From contig NJFT01000108.1 of the NCBI GenBank assembly GCA_002221725.1, positions 1 through 64,000 on the forward strand: 64,000 nt of DNA. The letters run 5' to 3'. This document shows positions 43,207 to 54,858 of this stretch, piece after piece; the first letter of the stretch is position 1, and each line of letters starts with the position of its first letter. Made by a program: the position numbers and the translations under genes. Source of the DNA: Scedosporium boydii (Eukaryota > Ascomycota > Sordariomycetes > Microascales > Microascaceae). Under the pieces are notes generated by a model. That model worked only from the letters and a program-made list of their open reading frames with translations, was not told the origin of the DNA and made no database searches.

Positions 43207-43847
43207 ATTAACCACGAAGAAGTGGGAATCGTCCCCTTCAACTATCCTGAGCCAAGTATACTTTGCAGGGATACTGACAGATTTCGAGAAGATTGAAGTA
43301 CCTTATCGTGAAGTACCTCCTCACTGGAATGTATTACATAAAATCCTGTCGTGTACAGGCCCATGGCCACGATCCCCCAGTCATGGACAAACACGACTCC
43401 TCCACTGCCAATAGAAAAGGAAATAGGCTTAGAAACACTCATTTCTGATGCAACGTTGGTCTTAATGGAGGGGGCACTAGAGCCCGCTGTTTTGATGCTG
43501 CTAGTATCGCGTCTATATAAGATGTAGCAATAAAACTGGTAAATCGCGTCTCCTGTACTTCAAGTTCTCGATTAGATTCATTGCTATCCAGAACAACAAA
43601 TGTCGACGGTCTTCTTCTCCTCCACTTGTTTCACGATAGTGTCAGCAGTGCTACCAGGTTTAGTGAGGAAGGTCCATTCGAACAACGAATCGTCCTATCC
43701 AATAAACGAACTGGAGCTGGCGATTGGGACACAGTATCTGCAGCACAATCTGAGCCTCCGACTGCGAGCTAATACTTGTCAGGACCACGCTCCCCAATGC
43801 ATAATCGAGGGTAGATTTGATGGCATCATCCTCGAATGAGTCGTCCG
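43207..43847. other. intergenic, nothing recognised
   Basis: A 79-codon plus frame at 43,600-43,839 has no domain. No repeats of note. Confidence 0.35.
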
Positions 43848-44505
43848 CTATAGCGGATCTGATGAGGTCGGGACCTTCTCCGTTGAAGGTGGTAGCATCG
43901 AAGACCGTGGAGGCTTGAGAGCTTTATTGCCCTCTTCTTCATAATCCCCCAACTTATCTTCAATATCATCGGTAGAAAGAAAGGGGATGTTCTTCTCCTT
44001 CTCCCTCTTCGCCTCCCTCTTCGTCTCTGTCTCCCTCATCTCCTCCCTCATCTCCTCCCTCATCTCCTCCCTCCTCTTCTCCGTCCACTTCTCCCTCTTC
44101 CTCCTCTTCGTCTTCTTCTTCATACCTGTCCTCTTTACCTTCTCTCCCCTCCCCGTATCCGAACCGGACTCCATTTGAACAGAGCCTTCAAGCAACCGAA
44201 GGCTGCTCATCTCTCTGGAACCTCGTAGCGCATCGGCGACATCCCATTTGCCTCCAAATCACCAAGCTTCTGCCTCTTTGCGGACGGTCTAAAAGGTGTC
44301 TCGGTCGGCACTGGGGATAGCGTGTGTCGGGGCTATCCTTGTCCCTGTCGATGGAACTGAGGGGATTCTGACTGGCTGGTGACCGCCTGTTAGACCAGTC
44401 ATCATCTTGCTTACGCTTCTTGGGGAAAAGGCGATTGTGTTGGGACGTAGAGAGGGAAAAGTCGAGGGGTGCAACTAGGCGCGGGTATTTTGGATCTCTA
44501 TTCAT
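43848..44505 (-). pseudogene. Lys/Arg/Glu-rich hypothetical protein remnant
   Basis: From an ATG at 44,505 the minus strand reads RDPKYPRLVAPLDFSLSTSQ, PKKRKQDDDWSNRR; the text then shifts frame near 44,280 (KRQKLGDLEANGMSPMRYEV) and again at about 44,210 to a basic, repetitive stretch (REEMREEMREEM) ending at 43,848. It is probably a nuclear or disordered protein, now broken. No family is recognised. Confidence 0.3.
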
Positions 44506-45138
44506 GTTTATGGGTTAGCTGGAGGTGTTGGCGGCCCCAGCGGGCCTGGAGCTGCCGAAGCTGAAACCGAGTTCTTACCTGGGGATCAACAACGTTTGGT
44601 TGCACCAACGGGAGGTGATGAGGCCACCGACGGCGGCATAGTGGGGACAATGTCGGATTGGGGATTGATCAATTGAAGCTAGATTCGGTCTTCGGATTAT
44701 GGGTATAGATAGTATAAATGTCTAGGTTTGAGGTCTAATTATACAGTCGTAGTTAGCTTTCTAAGCCGCTAAGTTAGGAAGTCGCGCAGTACCTACTTAA
44801 CGCGACGCGACGCGAAAAGAAGGAGGCCCTATTACTGGATTATTGCAAACAAATCCTGTGACAATCAGTTTATTTAATCGGCTTAGGCCAGCCGGGTCGC
44901 CAACAGGGTTGGTCTAGAATACCGCAGCTCGACCCTGCCCGGCCGCACTCACCGCAAACAGTGCAAGGGCTGGACGGTTCAACGCTCGCTAAGGTGTTAG
45001 TGAGGGGTCCCACAGGGTTCCCAGTGTACCCCTTGCTTAAGGTACAGGCTTCTCCCACCCGAGAGGGTGTTGTGTCTATTGTTGGCAGGACGCTCGCGGG
45101 CCACAGCAATCACATCCCGAGCCACAGCTAGAACTGCC
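44506..45138. other. intergenic, nothing recognised
   Basis: No conserved frame. Bases 44,650-44,810 are AT-rich. Confidence 0.35.
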
Positions 45139-45472
45139 CTAGACGTGATAAAGCACTCCTTCGTTGAGCCTCCTTTCGAGCAGAGGCGACATTTCGCGGA
45201 GGCATCTAAGACAGCTTGTTAGCAGGAACTTGTGGGAAGAAGCAATAGACCTACTGTCAGCCTCCATGCAAAAAGGAGGATCAAGTGTCTTCGAGGGATC
45301 CCAGCGGGCCAGATGGTAGAGACACCGCTGGCAAGGGGTAGCGCGACCACTAGGAACAGGAGCGGCGGCGGTGGGAGGCGCGAGATCGTCCAAGGTCGCG
45401 GTCAGGGCTGCAGCCGCCTTGGTCAGGGCACGTTTGGCCGAAGAGCCCGGAGGCGCAGAGTTTGGGAGGCAT
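45139..45472 (-). CDS. small Cys-cluster hypothetical protein, possibly frameshifted at its start
   Basis: The main frame, open from about 45,465 to a stop at 45,139, reads SSAKRALTKAAAALTATLDD, then CQRCLYHLARW, CMEADSRSIASSHKFLLTSC and LRCL. This gives CxxC, C and CxxC spacing of zinc-finger type. The nearest ATG (45,472) is in another frame, one base off, so a single indel in the first codons is likely. Similar short Cys-cluster proteins are common in fungal accessory regions, to my knowledge without a known role. Confidence 0.4.
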
Positions 45473-45960
45473 GAGAGACAGTAGAGGGTGCAATATGACG
45501 ATTTTCTAATTGATTTGGTTCGAAAGGAGTTCTGGGAATCGCGCCAACTACGAAAAAGGGTGACGATGGTGATGAAGAAGGGAAGAAGAATGGTGGCCAG
45601 CGCCTGTGAAGAATTATTTTACGATTACGCCGAACAAAGGCTTAATGGAGCGAGCCATCGTGCCTTCCATTCTTGAAATTTCAGGAAACAAAAAGAGGGC
45701 ATTCCAAACAAACAACTACGGAACGGAGTGGCCGGACACTCTCTCTGCAGGTCCTACACTCAGCCATCCGGAGTCCTTCCACACCCCGGCTCCGGGGCGG
45801 AGCCGTAGAAAGGGGGAGTCTATGTCACGGTACGGAGTGACCACAGGGCCAATTGTACCAGCAGCACTCGCCGAGAAGCGCGAAGCAGGGTGTAAAATGG
45901 GCCCTGTAGGTAGAACGGAACCGGCTTGTGGCGGCCAAGCGCTCATGGCGACGTCGCTTA

Positions 45961-45991
<31 letters not shown>

Positions 45992-46492
45992 ACCGAAGCA
46001 GAATTCGGTAAGTGTTGGATTGTTCACCCACTATTCCACTAATAGGGAACGTGAGCTGGGTTTAGACTGTCGTGAGACAGGTTAGTTTTACCCTACTAAT
46101 GAGCTCGCCGCGATGGTAATTCAGCTCAGTGCAATTGTCCAAGAGGAACTGCTGATTCAGATAGTTGGTTTTTGCGGCTGTCAAAGTCCGACCGGGCAGT
46201 GCCGCGACGCTATGTACCGGCCCTTCCTCAATAGCGCTTAGTAAGAAAGAAATGGGGTCTGATGCAACTGGAGACAACTGAACACCGACCAGACCTCAGA
46301 CCCTGCTCAGAAGCTCGCCAGCATCAACGGCTCCCCTCGAAACTCAACCAGCCATCATCAACGGCGACAACGATACACGCATCTCCGACCCCGTTCCCGA
46401 TCTCGTTCTCCTCAGCCCCACCGAAGCGCCGAAACCATCAAAGCGACCCCAGTCTCGATTTCTTACCCCTTCCCCCAAACCACACAACAAAA
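45473..46492. other. boundary stretch with LTR-B start; EMC7 upstream region
   Basis: At 45,823 the start TGTCACGGTACGGAGTGACC repeats the start of the LTR at 14,471, but the similarity fades within about 30 bases. From about 46,260 the sequence is C/A-rich, as expected for the leader of the EMC7 gene. This stretch separates repeat-rich from core sequence. Confidence 0.45.
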
Positions 46493-47346
46493 ATGCGCCT
46501 CCCTTCCCTCCTCTCCCTCCTCCCCCTCTCCTCCGCTCTAACAATAACCCTCCACATCTCCCCTTCCCACCACACCTCCGGCGGCCAATCCTCCCTCCCT
46601 CCCAACACCCACGCGACCCTCAGCACCCTCGGCGCGCAGCACTCCGCCTACCTAAGCCCCGCCGGCGAGTTCGTCTTCCGCAACGTGTCCGAAGGATCCT
46701 ACCTCGCCGACGTGCACTGTGCCACGTACGCGTTTTCCCCCGTGAGGGTTGATGTGGCTCAGGGCGAGGGCGGGAAGGCTGTCGTGCAGGCTTGGGAGAC
46801 GTATAGAGGGAATGAGTGGGGGAATAAGGGGGAGGTAAGGGTCGGGGAGGGAGGATGGGTTGAGGTGAGGGTTTTGGGGGGGAAGCAGTATTTTGTGGAG
46901 AGGCAGAAGTGTGAGTTATCTTTCTTATACTAAGTTTTTCTTAACCCTGGGGAAATTGGGGGTATGTGAAGAGAGACTCTTGCTAATGGACATGTGTGGG
47001 ATGTTTAGTCTCGGTTTTTACTATTCTCAAGAATCCTATGATTCTGTTAGGCCTTGTTAGTATGGGGTTGTTTATCGGGATGCCCTACCTTGTCGATAAT
47101 AGTGAGTTTTCCCCTCTCATTCTTTTCCTTTTAACCTAGGTTCTTGCTAACGATATATGCGTAGTGGACCCCGAGATGAAGGCCGAGTTCGAGGAGAGGC
47201 AGAGGAACAACCCGATGAACAGCATCTTAGGCGGCCAGCAGCCCGGAGCGAACCCGATGGGCAACTTTGATATGGCGGCGTATTTGGCAGGCACGAACAA
47301 GAAGGAGGACAACGGTAGGGGTGGGAATGGCGGTGTTAAGCGGTAG
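46493..47346 (+). CDS. emc7: ER membrane protein complex subunit 7 (EMC7 / Sop4-like)
   Basis: Three exons (46,493-46,910; 47,009-47,101; 47,165-47,346) with introns of 98 and 63 bp give 230 residues. A signal peptide (MRLPSLLSLLPLSSALT) precedes a lumenal beta-sandwich domain (about residues 18-138; GEFVFRNVSEGSYLADVHC). One membrane helix follows (about 143-168; NPMILLGLVSMGLFIGMPYL), and a cytosolic tail rich in M, N and G (PEMKAEFEERQRNNPMNS). This order is that of EMC7, a subunit of the complex that inserts and folds membrane proteins in the ER. All joins keep frame. It is convergent with the WW-domain gene, 444 bp away. Confidence 0.9.
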
Positions 47347-47790
47347 AAAGGGCCATAGTTTTGGTCGGTTTCTCGGTCTATGATGTCAGTGAGGCGCTTG
47401 GATTGGCTATAGATGGAGGAATGGGTCGTCTGCATTTGATGTACGTCTGCTGCGTCAATGTGTTTATAAATAATGGAGATTTGATTGTTACATCTGGAGA
47501 CGTCGTGATGATAGGGTCAGGGCTTGAGGTCGCCATTCACGGCTGTGATCTTGGGAACATTGTCCACGACTTGAACACTGCAGATGCTCGGCGGGAACGT
47601 CGCGAGTCCTTGGCGAATCATTCAGGTTCTTGAATTTGAGGCTATCATAAATATAACAACTTCGCATTACCATAGCTTCTAACGTTAGAACACGACATCA
47701 AGACAATAACGTCAATGAAACGAAAAACATGTACAAGTGCATCAGCTCATCAGTCTCCCCTTCAACCCCAAATTACTCTTGTTTCTACTC
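47347..47790. other. shared 3' region of two convergent genes
   Basis: This holds the 3' UTRs of EMC7 (+) and the WW-domain gene (-). I see no gene or repeat. Confidence 0.5.
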
Positions 47791-49002
47791 TCAGAAGTCT
47801 CCACCGAAATCATCACCACCGCCAAAGTCATCATTCTGTCCATCCGCTACATAAGTCCAGGTAATTAGCATATCAAGTTATTCCAAACACAGAGGTAAAG
47901 CAAATCTACCACTCACCATAACCGTCCATATACGCATCATGCTGCGCATCGTTCACCGCATCGGCAACCAGCGCGCCACCAATCAACCCCGCACCAACAC
48001 CGAGCGCCGCACCGGCCGCCACGCCTCCCATACCAGGTCCGCTCTTCTTAGGAGCGTGCTGCTGCTGCGGGTAATATCCGGGCTGCTGGCCGTAGGGAGG
48101 ATACCCCCCGTATGGAGGCTGCGGTCCATATCCGTACCCCTGAGGCGGCGGCGCCCCATACCCTCCCTGGGGAGGATAAGCCTGCGGGCCGCCATATCCG
48201 CCATGCTGCGGAGGATAGGCACCACCGGACGGAGCGCCATATCCGCCGTATCCCTGCGCGGGCTGACCACCATACGGCCCTCCTCCTCCTCCTACCTTGC
48301 CCCCCGCCTTACCTAGCAACTTCCCCAAAAACCCACCCTTACCCTTCGACCTCGTCGCGTCCTGTCCCTGCTGATACGGCCCCGGAGACCCTCCGCTCTG
48401 GGGATACTGCTGTTGGAGATAGCTCTGCTGCGCGGGGACCTGTCCCGGCCCGCCGCTGCTACCGGCCCTGTGCGCGGCGTTTTCCTGGTCCTGCAGCTCG
48501 CGGGCTAACCGCGCATCTTCCTCCTCCTGGGCCTTCTTGGACGACGAGGACTGGTCGTCGTTGCCGTCCTTGAAGTAGGGGTTTATTTTCGTGTCGCTAG
48601 GGAGAGGGGATCCGTCGGCTGGGGGCGCGTAGCCCGGCGGGGCGTCCGGGGGTGGACGGGTTTCTTGGGGGAGGGCGGGAGTGGTGGGTTTTTCCCATTG
48701 GGATTGTTTGGTGTGGAGGTTTACGTAGAACCTGGGAGTTTGATGTCGTTTAGTATCCGCATTCTTTGAGGTTCCATTTTCGCTTGGGGGTTTTGAGAGG
48801 AGAGGAGTTTGAAAGGTCAGGATGTTTCGGGTATCACGGCGGGGTAGGGGCGTCGTGAGATGGGGACGAGATAGAGTGGAGGGGTTGACGAGAACATAAC
48901 CTACCATTCTTTATATTGATCGTTCCATTGCGCCGTCCAGCCAGGAGGCACCTCAGGCGCCTTGGGAGGCGGAGGCCCGGGGGGAGGAGCAAAGTCGGAC
49001 AT
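47791..49002 (-). CDS. WW-domain protein with Gly/Pro/Tyr-rich tail
   Basis: Exons 49,002-48,905, 48,731-47,917 and 47,846-47,791, with introns of 173 and 70 bp, give 322 residues. A WW domain sits at about residues 16-49 (VPPGWTAQWNDQYKEW, FYVNLHTKQSQWEKPT), split by the first intron inside the first W of the YKEWFYVN block. A disordered part with a Lys/Glu helix (AQEEEDARLARELQDQE) follows, then many GGYGAPPPQGYG-like repeats, a glycine/alanine stretch (GGVAAGAALGVGAGLIGGAL) that could contact membranes, and an acidic DDFGGGDDFGGDF end in the last, 56-base exon. WW domains bind proline motifs, and the protein carries such motifs itself. The exact role is not known to me. Confidence 0.88.
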
Positions 49003-50520
49003 TTGCGCGGCTTGAATCGGCGACGATGAGAGACGAGAGATGAGGTGTCGACAAGATGACGTGCTTGTAAGTGGGTTGGATCGTTTGCGATCAGAGAGAT
49101 CTCAGGTCTCTTAAGTCGCGCGGGTTAGGTTTAAAAAGAATAATAAAAAAAAGGAGAGATGAGAAGGATCCTGAACCCAAAAGAATTAAGGTTGGGGGAA
49201 GATAAAAAGGAGAAAAAGTATCGACCTGCTAGATCGAGGAAGGAGGGAAGGAGGGATGGAGGGGTAGTGGTGTGTACGAAGTATTGCGTGTTGCGTGTTA
49301 CGAACCAGAATGGTGGATGTGGAGTTGTGGACAAGTTCGAGTACAAACAGTTTGTCCCGCACTTGGACGTCGGAAACTGTTACAGAAGACGGCTATTATA
49401 TACCGAGTATTTGAGTAGTATAGTACAATGCGCTACATCAAATCAATCACTCCCTTCTCTATTGACGCCGTTCCCATCAACCGTAGCGTAGAATCCCCAG
49501 CAATCCCGTCCATGAGGTGGGAACAAGCCCCTCCTTCGACAGCTCTAACGCGTGGCCAAGCTCCCTCCCGGCCTTTCAGATTCCGAGCCAGGCGAGCGAG
49601 ACCCCCTTTGGTGCCAATGCCATGCCATGCCGTACCATACCATTTTCAGCGGTACATTTCTAGGCAGCCTCCTTATGTGGCGTTTTCTAGAAGAGGCGAA
49701 ACTTCCCCTCCGAGGCTTTGCGGCAGGCTGGACTTCGTCATCAACAAGCTTTCCTGCACAGCCTGGCTAGTTCAAAGCAGCTGGTCTTTTTTCCTATTTG
49801 CCCCACTACTTCGTTGTTTCGCCTCGCCACGATACCCTTCGGATTGTCTGTGACTACGGAGTACGGAGTATGGTCGTGCTGCCTGTCACTGCCACTGGAA
49901 TGTCCTCGAGTGTTCAAGATAGTCGTAAACTAGTACGACGACGGATGGGTCACGGCAGTCTTGGCTTCTTGTTGTTCTTCCGTCAAAGTAATCTTAGGCA
50001 ATGGTCCTCGACTCACCGATAAGTGATGTCTTGGCTCCTCTCGGAGAATCTCTCTTGCTCCAACCTGACCCCACCTTTGACAGGGGCGTTGGAGGACGTC
50101 ACTTTCTATCGTCCTTGCGCAGTCCGCCCTGGCATGAGATCGGACAAACGATGCATTTGATATATAAAAACGAATTCCACGAAAGGTGCAAGTAATTGCA
50201 ATACCCCCTTTTTACTTTCAATGGGCTAAACCAAAAAAAAATTGTTCCTTATAATAATATGCTCCATGTACCCCAAAACATCCATCTAAATCCACATTCT
50301 ATGCATTCCGAGGGTCCCGCAGGAATGATGTCCTTCCAGAGAAAGTGCAAGCTGCCAGAATGAAGATGAAGCAGAAACAGGCGAAAGGAAAATCAACTGA
50401 AATCACAAGAATAGCAGTATTGAAATGAATGAGCCGTGCCTGGCTTCAAAACACCTTGGACGCCCCTTGTAGAGCAAAAACAACGGGGAAAATGGCTTCA
50501 TCCCTCAACATATCCCGGCC
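49003..50520. other. intergenic between two minus-strand genes
   Basis: Left part: promoter of the WW gene, with a GGAAGGAGGGAAGGAGGGA tract near 49,240. Right part: 3' UTR of the transporter gene. Plus frames such as 49,428-49,853 have no domain. TACGGAGTACGGAGTA at about 49,856-49,870 belongs to a short motif seen again at 53-54 kb. Confidence 0.4.
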
Positions 50521-52933
50521 CTAAACGTAGTCATCCGAGTGGTTCCGCCGCCGCTTCTCACCAAACAGATACGCCGCCTCCATGCAATACGTGCCCCCTC
50601 CGCTCGCCATCCGCCTCTCGCTACCATAGCAAATCACCACCGCATCAACGATACCGCTGAGAATACTCTCCATTGACCCCATGACCGAGTAACCGATGAA
50701 ACTGGCCACTATACCGACCACATACGCGTACGCCGATCCCCTGATGCCCATGCCGTCGGGCAAGGTGACCTCAAGCTTCTTAGCCGTCAGCACCCAGCCT
50801 GCGAAACCCATGGCCGTCGCAAGAATGAACCGACTCGCATAAAGCACCATCTTAGCAAGCCGATACGGCACAAGCCCGTTGGACGTGTCCTCGCGCGACG
50901 CGAACACGCGCGGCGTAAGCGTCGCCGTCGGCGTCTGCGGCGACAAAAAGTCCATCTGGCTCAGGCCCCGGGCCGCGGCCGCCAGGTTCTGAGAGTGGAT
51001 GGCGCAGTAAGTAATCGTGAGGGGGTTCGTGAGGGCCACCACCGGCGTCGGGACAAAGCTGTTGGCGATGCGCTGAGCAATGTACGAGATGCGGGAGGGG
51101 AGGATGAGGAGCGGTAGTCTGACTAGGCGCGCGAGGAGCGTGGATTGGCAGATGCTGCCGAAGATGGTGGTGAGCGCGTGGTTGAGCGCCGCCGTGACGA
51201 TTTCTTGCGACGTCGGGGCCGGGACCGCGTTGCGGTGGAAGTACCATTGCGACACCGTCGCTGCCGTCGTTGCCCTGTGAACTTCGGTGACGACGGATAT
51301 CGTCCACATGTACATAAACACAAACCACGCCCCCAGCCACCAGCTCGATACGCTGATGACGTACCTCGCCAGGCTCTTCGACATGTATCCGCCCAGGAAC
51401 ACCCGGGAGAACATGCCGAGCCACATCCACGTGAACGCGACGACCGTGAAGAGCGATGCTAAGCCAACGAGCACTAGCGCAGAGTTCGCGCCTAGGATGC
51501 GGCTCGAAAATTCCAGGATGTCAACTGCTTGCCGGATCGAGTGTCGTCCTTTGATGACACAGTAGACCCATATCACGGCTCCTGCTAACGGTACGATGGC
51601 GGCCCATCGCATCACCCGGTCCTGGAAGCTTGCTCCGTGCGTCGTCCCCTTGTAACTAGAGATGAAAGGATAAAGAAAGAAGGAGAACATGATTACCGGC
51701 ACGGCGACGAGGATGAGGGATACAAGTGGTCGGACAAAGGATCTCAGCGCCGCGAGCCATAGCAGTGCAACCATTACCGCCACTAACGTGTCTACGGCCA
51801 ACATGTAGAAAGACCCGTGCAAGGTCGAGTAGATGGTGTCGCCGATTGGTCGTTTCCTGTCGGGGGCATCTGTATGCAGCCAAACAAGAACGTACGTAGA
51901 GATTAAGCTCGCGAGTAAAATCAAATAGGCCCAGGCGAAAAAAGGGTCGTATCGGAACAGTTCTCCTTCTGTAGCGGTAACCGTGACCGTCTCGTTACCG
52001 TCGTCCTCTAGGCTCCGTCTCGATTCGTCAAGCTCGCTCTCTATTGTAGAATCCCTGCGAAGGGTAAATTTCCGATCTGGACGGTCACGGAACCGTTGGA
52101 AAGGTGGCGGGCTACCAGCACCATCGTCGGGCGCGTCCCCAATAAGCGACGCTGGTGGGTCGTCATCCTCAATCTGCGATTCCAAGCCCACATCGACAAG
52201 CCTGCCCTTGGCACTATCGCCCGTATCATCAGAGTCGGCATCTTCGTGTGTAATCTTCGGTATCGGTTGGTTCGACGAGAACCTATTTTTCCCGGCCGCC
52301 CTGGGGGACTGCGCATGACTGCTCTGTCCGCCACCGTTCCAGCTGCTCCGTATTCCCCGCCTGAACCGTTGCGTTTGGTATTCCGAGGGCCCGTCGGCGC
52401 TGCGATCGAGAGACGCATTGCTGGCCTCATTTTCCGACCCTATACTCTCCTCTAGTTTGCCTGCAGCCACTGCGCGAGATTGCTGAAGGGCGAGTAGATC
52501 GGCCGCCTCCCTATCGCGCTCCTCCTCTTCGTCCTCCTCGCGAAACTCGTCCCTCGTGCTGGCGAATAAGGGAGCATCCTGAGCTGCCGATATACCTGAC
52601 CGGAATGCGTGGCCGAACCGAGAGTTACTGGCCTGTTGCTGGTATGGGTTTCCGTAGGTCCTGCCGAAGTAGGAGCGGCCTAAGTTTCGGGTCGGTCGAG
52701 AAGAGCGGTCGGGGGCATATCGAGAGGGGGCACTGTCGTTATCAGCTTGGCCGAAGTTGGAGAGGCGCGACTGAGACTGGGATAAGAACTTCGATGCGTC
52801 TAGAGAATATGCGGTCAGAGATTGGAGGGGCCGAGAAGGAACAGGTCGTTTTCCAAAAGTAGCGAAACAAACTAATTTGCTTCGAGTGCGGGGAGATCGG
52901 GCACCTCTGAGGTTACTCACATTCCGAAAACAT
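50521..52933 (-). CDS. choline-transporter-like (CTL/PNS1 family) membrane protein
   Basis: A 13-base first exon (52,933-52,921, MFSE plus one base), a 121-bp intron and exon 2 (52,799-50,521) give 763 residues. This join yields MFSEYASKFLSQSQSRLSNF, a natural start; the longer open frame upstream is intron and has no ATG. Residues 1-280 are hydrophilic and acidic. About ten membrane helices follow (from FFAWAYLILLASLISTYVLVW on), with family text WMWLGMFSRVFLGGYMS, SSWWLGAWFVFMYMW, TVSQWYF and FGSICQSTLLARL. CTL proteins are plasma- or organelle-membrane proteins linked to choline transport in animals; the fungal role is unsettled. The length exceeds yeast Pns1 because of the long N-terminus. 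Confidence 0.88.
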
Positions 52934-54858
52934 GTCGTAATGGTGAAGTCCGAGGATTAGACTCCTTCAGATATTTCCACAAGCCTCCCAAAACACCAAG
53001 AAAGATATTTGGGAAGGAGGAGAACAATATCTGAAGGTGGAGACAAAGGGCCTGTTCCGTTTTCGTTCTATTTTTGAGTTGCCTTGGATTTGTTGGATTT
53101 GGAGAATGGGGAAAGTGAGCTCATGTCAGTCGCCAATGGTGGATATCGGAGGTCACGCAGACGAAGACGTGAGGATCATCCAGTCAGTCCGGATTTCCGC
53201 CTAGCGCCCAGCCCAGGTTATTTGGGGTTCTACTTCGTAATCTAATTCTTGGTAGGTTATCAGTTCCAAGGTGGGGGGAAGAGGGGGATCAAATGGGAAC
53301 GAGTGCGGATGCGGGTGAAAAGGTTGCAGGCGTAGCGTAGAGTACGGAGTAGCGTGTTTGAGTGAGGGAGCGGGTGACAAGAGCTGGCGGCGAATGATTG
53401 ATGGCTCTTGACGAATTGGGAGACACTCAAAACACTGGCAGTGCAAGTGTGTGAAGAAGACTGGCGGCCAGGTGACTAAGAGCGGTGGTCAAGGTCTTGG
53501 TCACGACCTATCACAGGAAGAGGGAGGTTTCTGACCGGGAGAGGTTTATGATCTTTTGTGGAGAGGACGAGATCATCGGCTGCCTGGAGAGTGCATGGGT
53601 TCCTGAAAATAAATTCTGGAGAAGAATGCTGGGGGAAACACGAGCAGCTTCTGGGATTTGGGAGGTGAAGAAACGAAAGACGAGCAGCTGCCTGACAATT
53701 GATACTAATACAGTGCACAGGACATGGATCATTGATGTATCACAAGTACCAGTCATGACTTGAAGTTCTTGAGGTACAAAGTACGCAGAAATGCTAAAGC
53801 ACAGCCCTTACATCATCAGGTGGACTATGACTATTCGTTGCAAGTTCTGCCTGGATGATACAATTGCATTACAATTCAATGTACGGGGTACTTCGTACAG
53901 GGACGGAGTCTTCAAGATGCATGGGAGTCTCAAGCGGTGAGCAGTGGCTGACGGCCGTGTAGTTTACTTCGGAGATCGTAGGACGAAGAATGAAGTGAAG
54001 AAGTCCGAGGTCGCATCAAATCGTGATGACGTTACGAGGGAGACCCTGGTGGTTCAATGTCATCTGAGAACAGTCGAAGGGCTGAGTTGAAGCAACACCC
54101 AGGGCCTCGTTCCAGTGCTGAGTCCATCCATCATCTCTCGACCATTATTACAGCGATCAACTGCTGCAACTTAGACCGTCAGAAATGCCAGAAACTCCCG
54201 CTCGGGTTCTCGATTCCTCTCTAGCTCTAAGCCAAAAGGCCGTCTAGGCAGTGATGATCGTGTTATTATATGACGCCCATTAAGACAGCCACCATTGACT
54301 GACGAGTCGGATCATCTTGCAAATCTAAGTCCCTCGTGCTCAAATTGAGTAGTTTAATCTACATTTCCTGTCTACTCCGTACGAAGTACACTACTGGGTC
54401 TTAATTTTGCCACTATGTACGAAGTATGTACTTTTATGACCGGTCTAACTCCGGCTCTAGCACTACAGTTGTGGTTTCCACAGTCGACGGCCGCAAAAAT
54501 GCATGTGCACACAAGAAGCAGAACCGACCCAAAAAGCACACTCCAGACGCCAGCTACCAATCCATCGCACTAAACCCCATGCCTGTGTCAGGTACCCATC
54601 GTTTTCTGAGCCCACTCTGACCTCAGCTTTCCAGCCTTGGGCCTTCTTCTTGCTTCCCCAAACCCGTTTCTTTGAACCCTTCATCCAGTCCAAGTTATTT
54701 CTTCCCGCTTCCTTTTATTCATCGACATCAAACGAATCTTTATCTGCGCCTCGCTACTTCACCGAGAATCCATCTCGCCTTCACCCGCAGCTGCTCATCA
54801 CGCGATATCAACTCCTCCTCCCTGTCCCAACAACTTACAACAAACAACCCAACCCCCC
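52934..54858. other. divergent promoter region, CTL (-) and Rab (+)
   Basis: A long intergenic stretch of 1.9 kb. It carries several TACGGAGTA / TACTTCGTA-type palindrome pieces (about 53,340; 53,882-53,899; 54,375-54,390; 54,416-54,431). A 92-codon frame at 53,485-53,763 has no domain. The last 200 bases are C/T-rich, as the leader of the Rab gene. Confidence 0.45.

Noticed and set aside
47983..48573. Frames on both strands inside the WW-domain gene
   Set aside because: The GGYG/PPQ repeats keep other frames open. The WW domain and splice joins support only one frame.
50852..51430. 192-codon frame in another minus frame inside the CTL gene
   Set aside because: It overlaps membrane helices of the transporter in a shifted frame and reads as compositionally odd, His/Arg-rich text.
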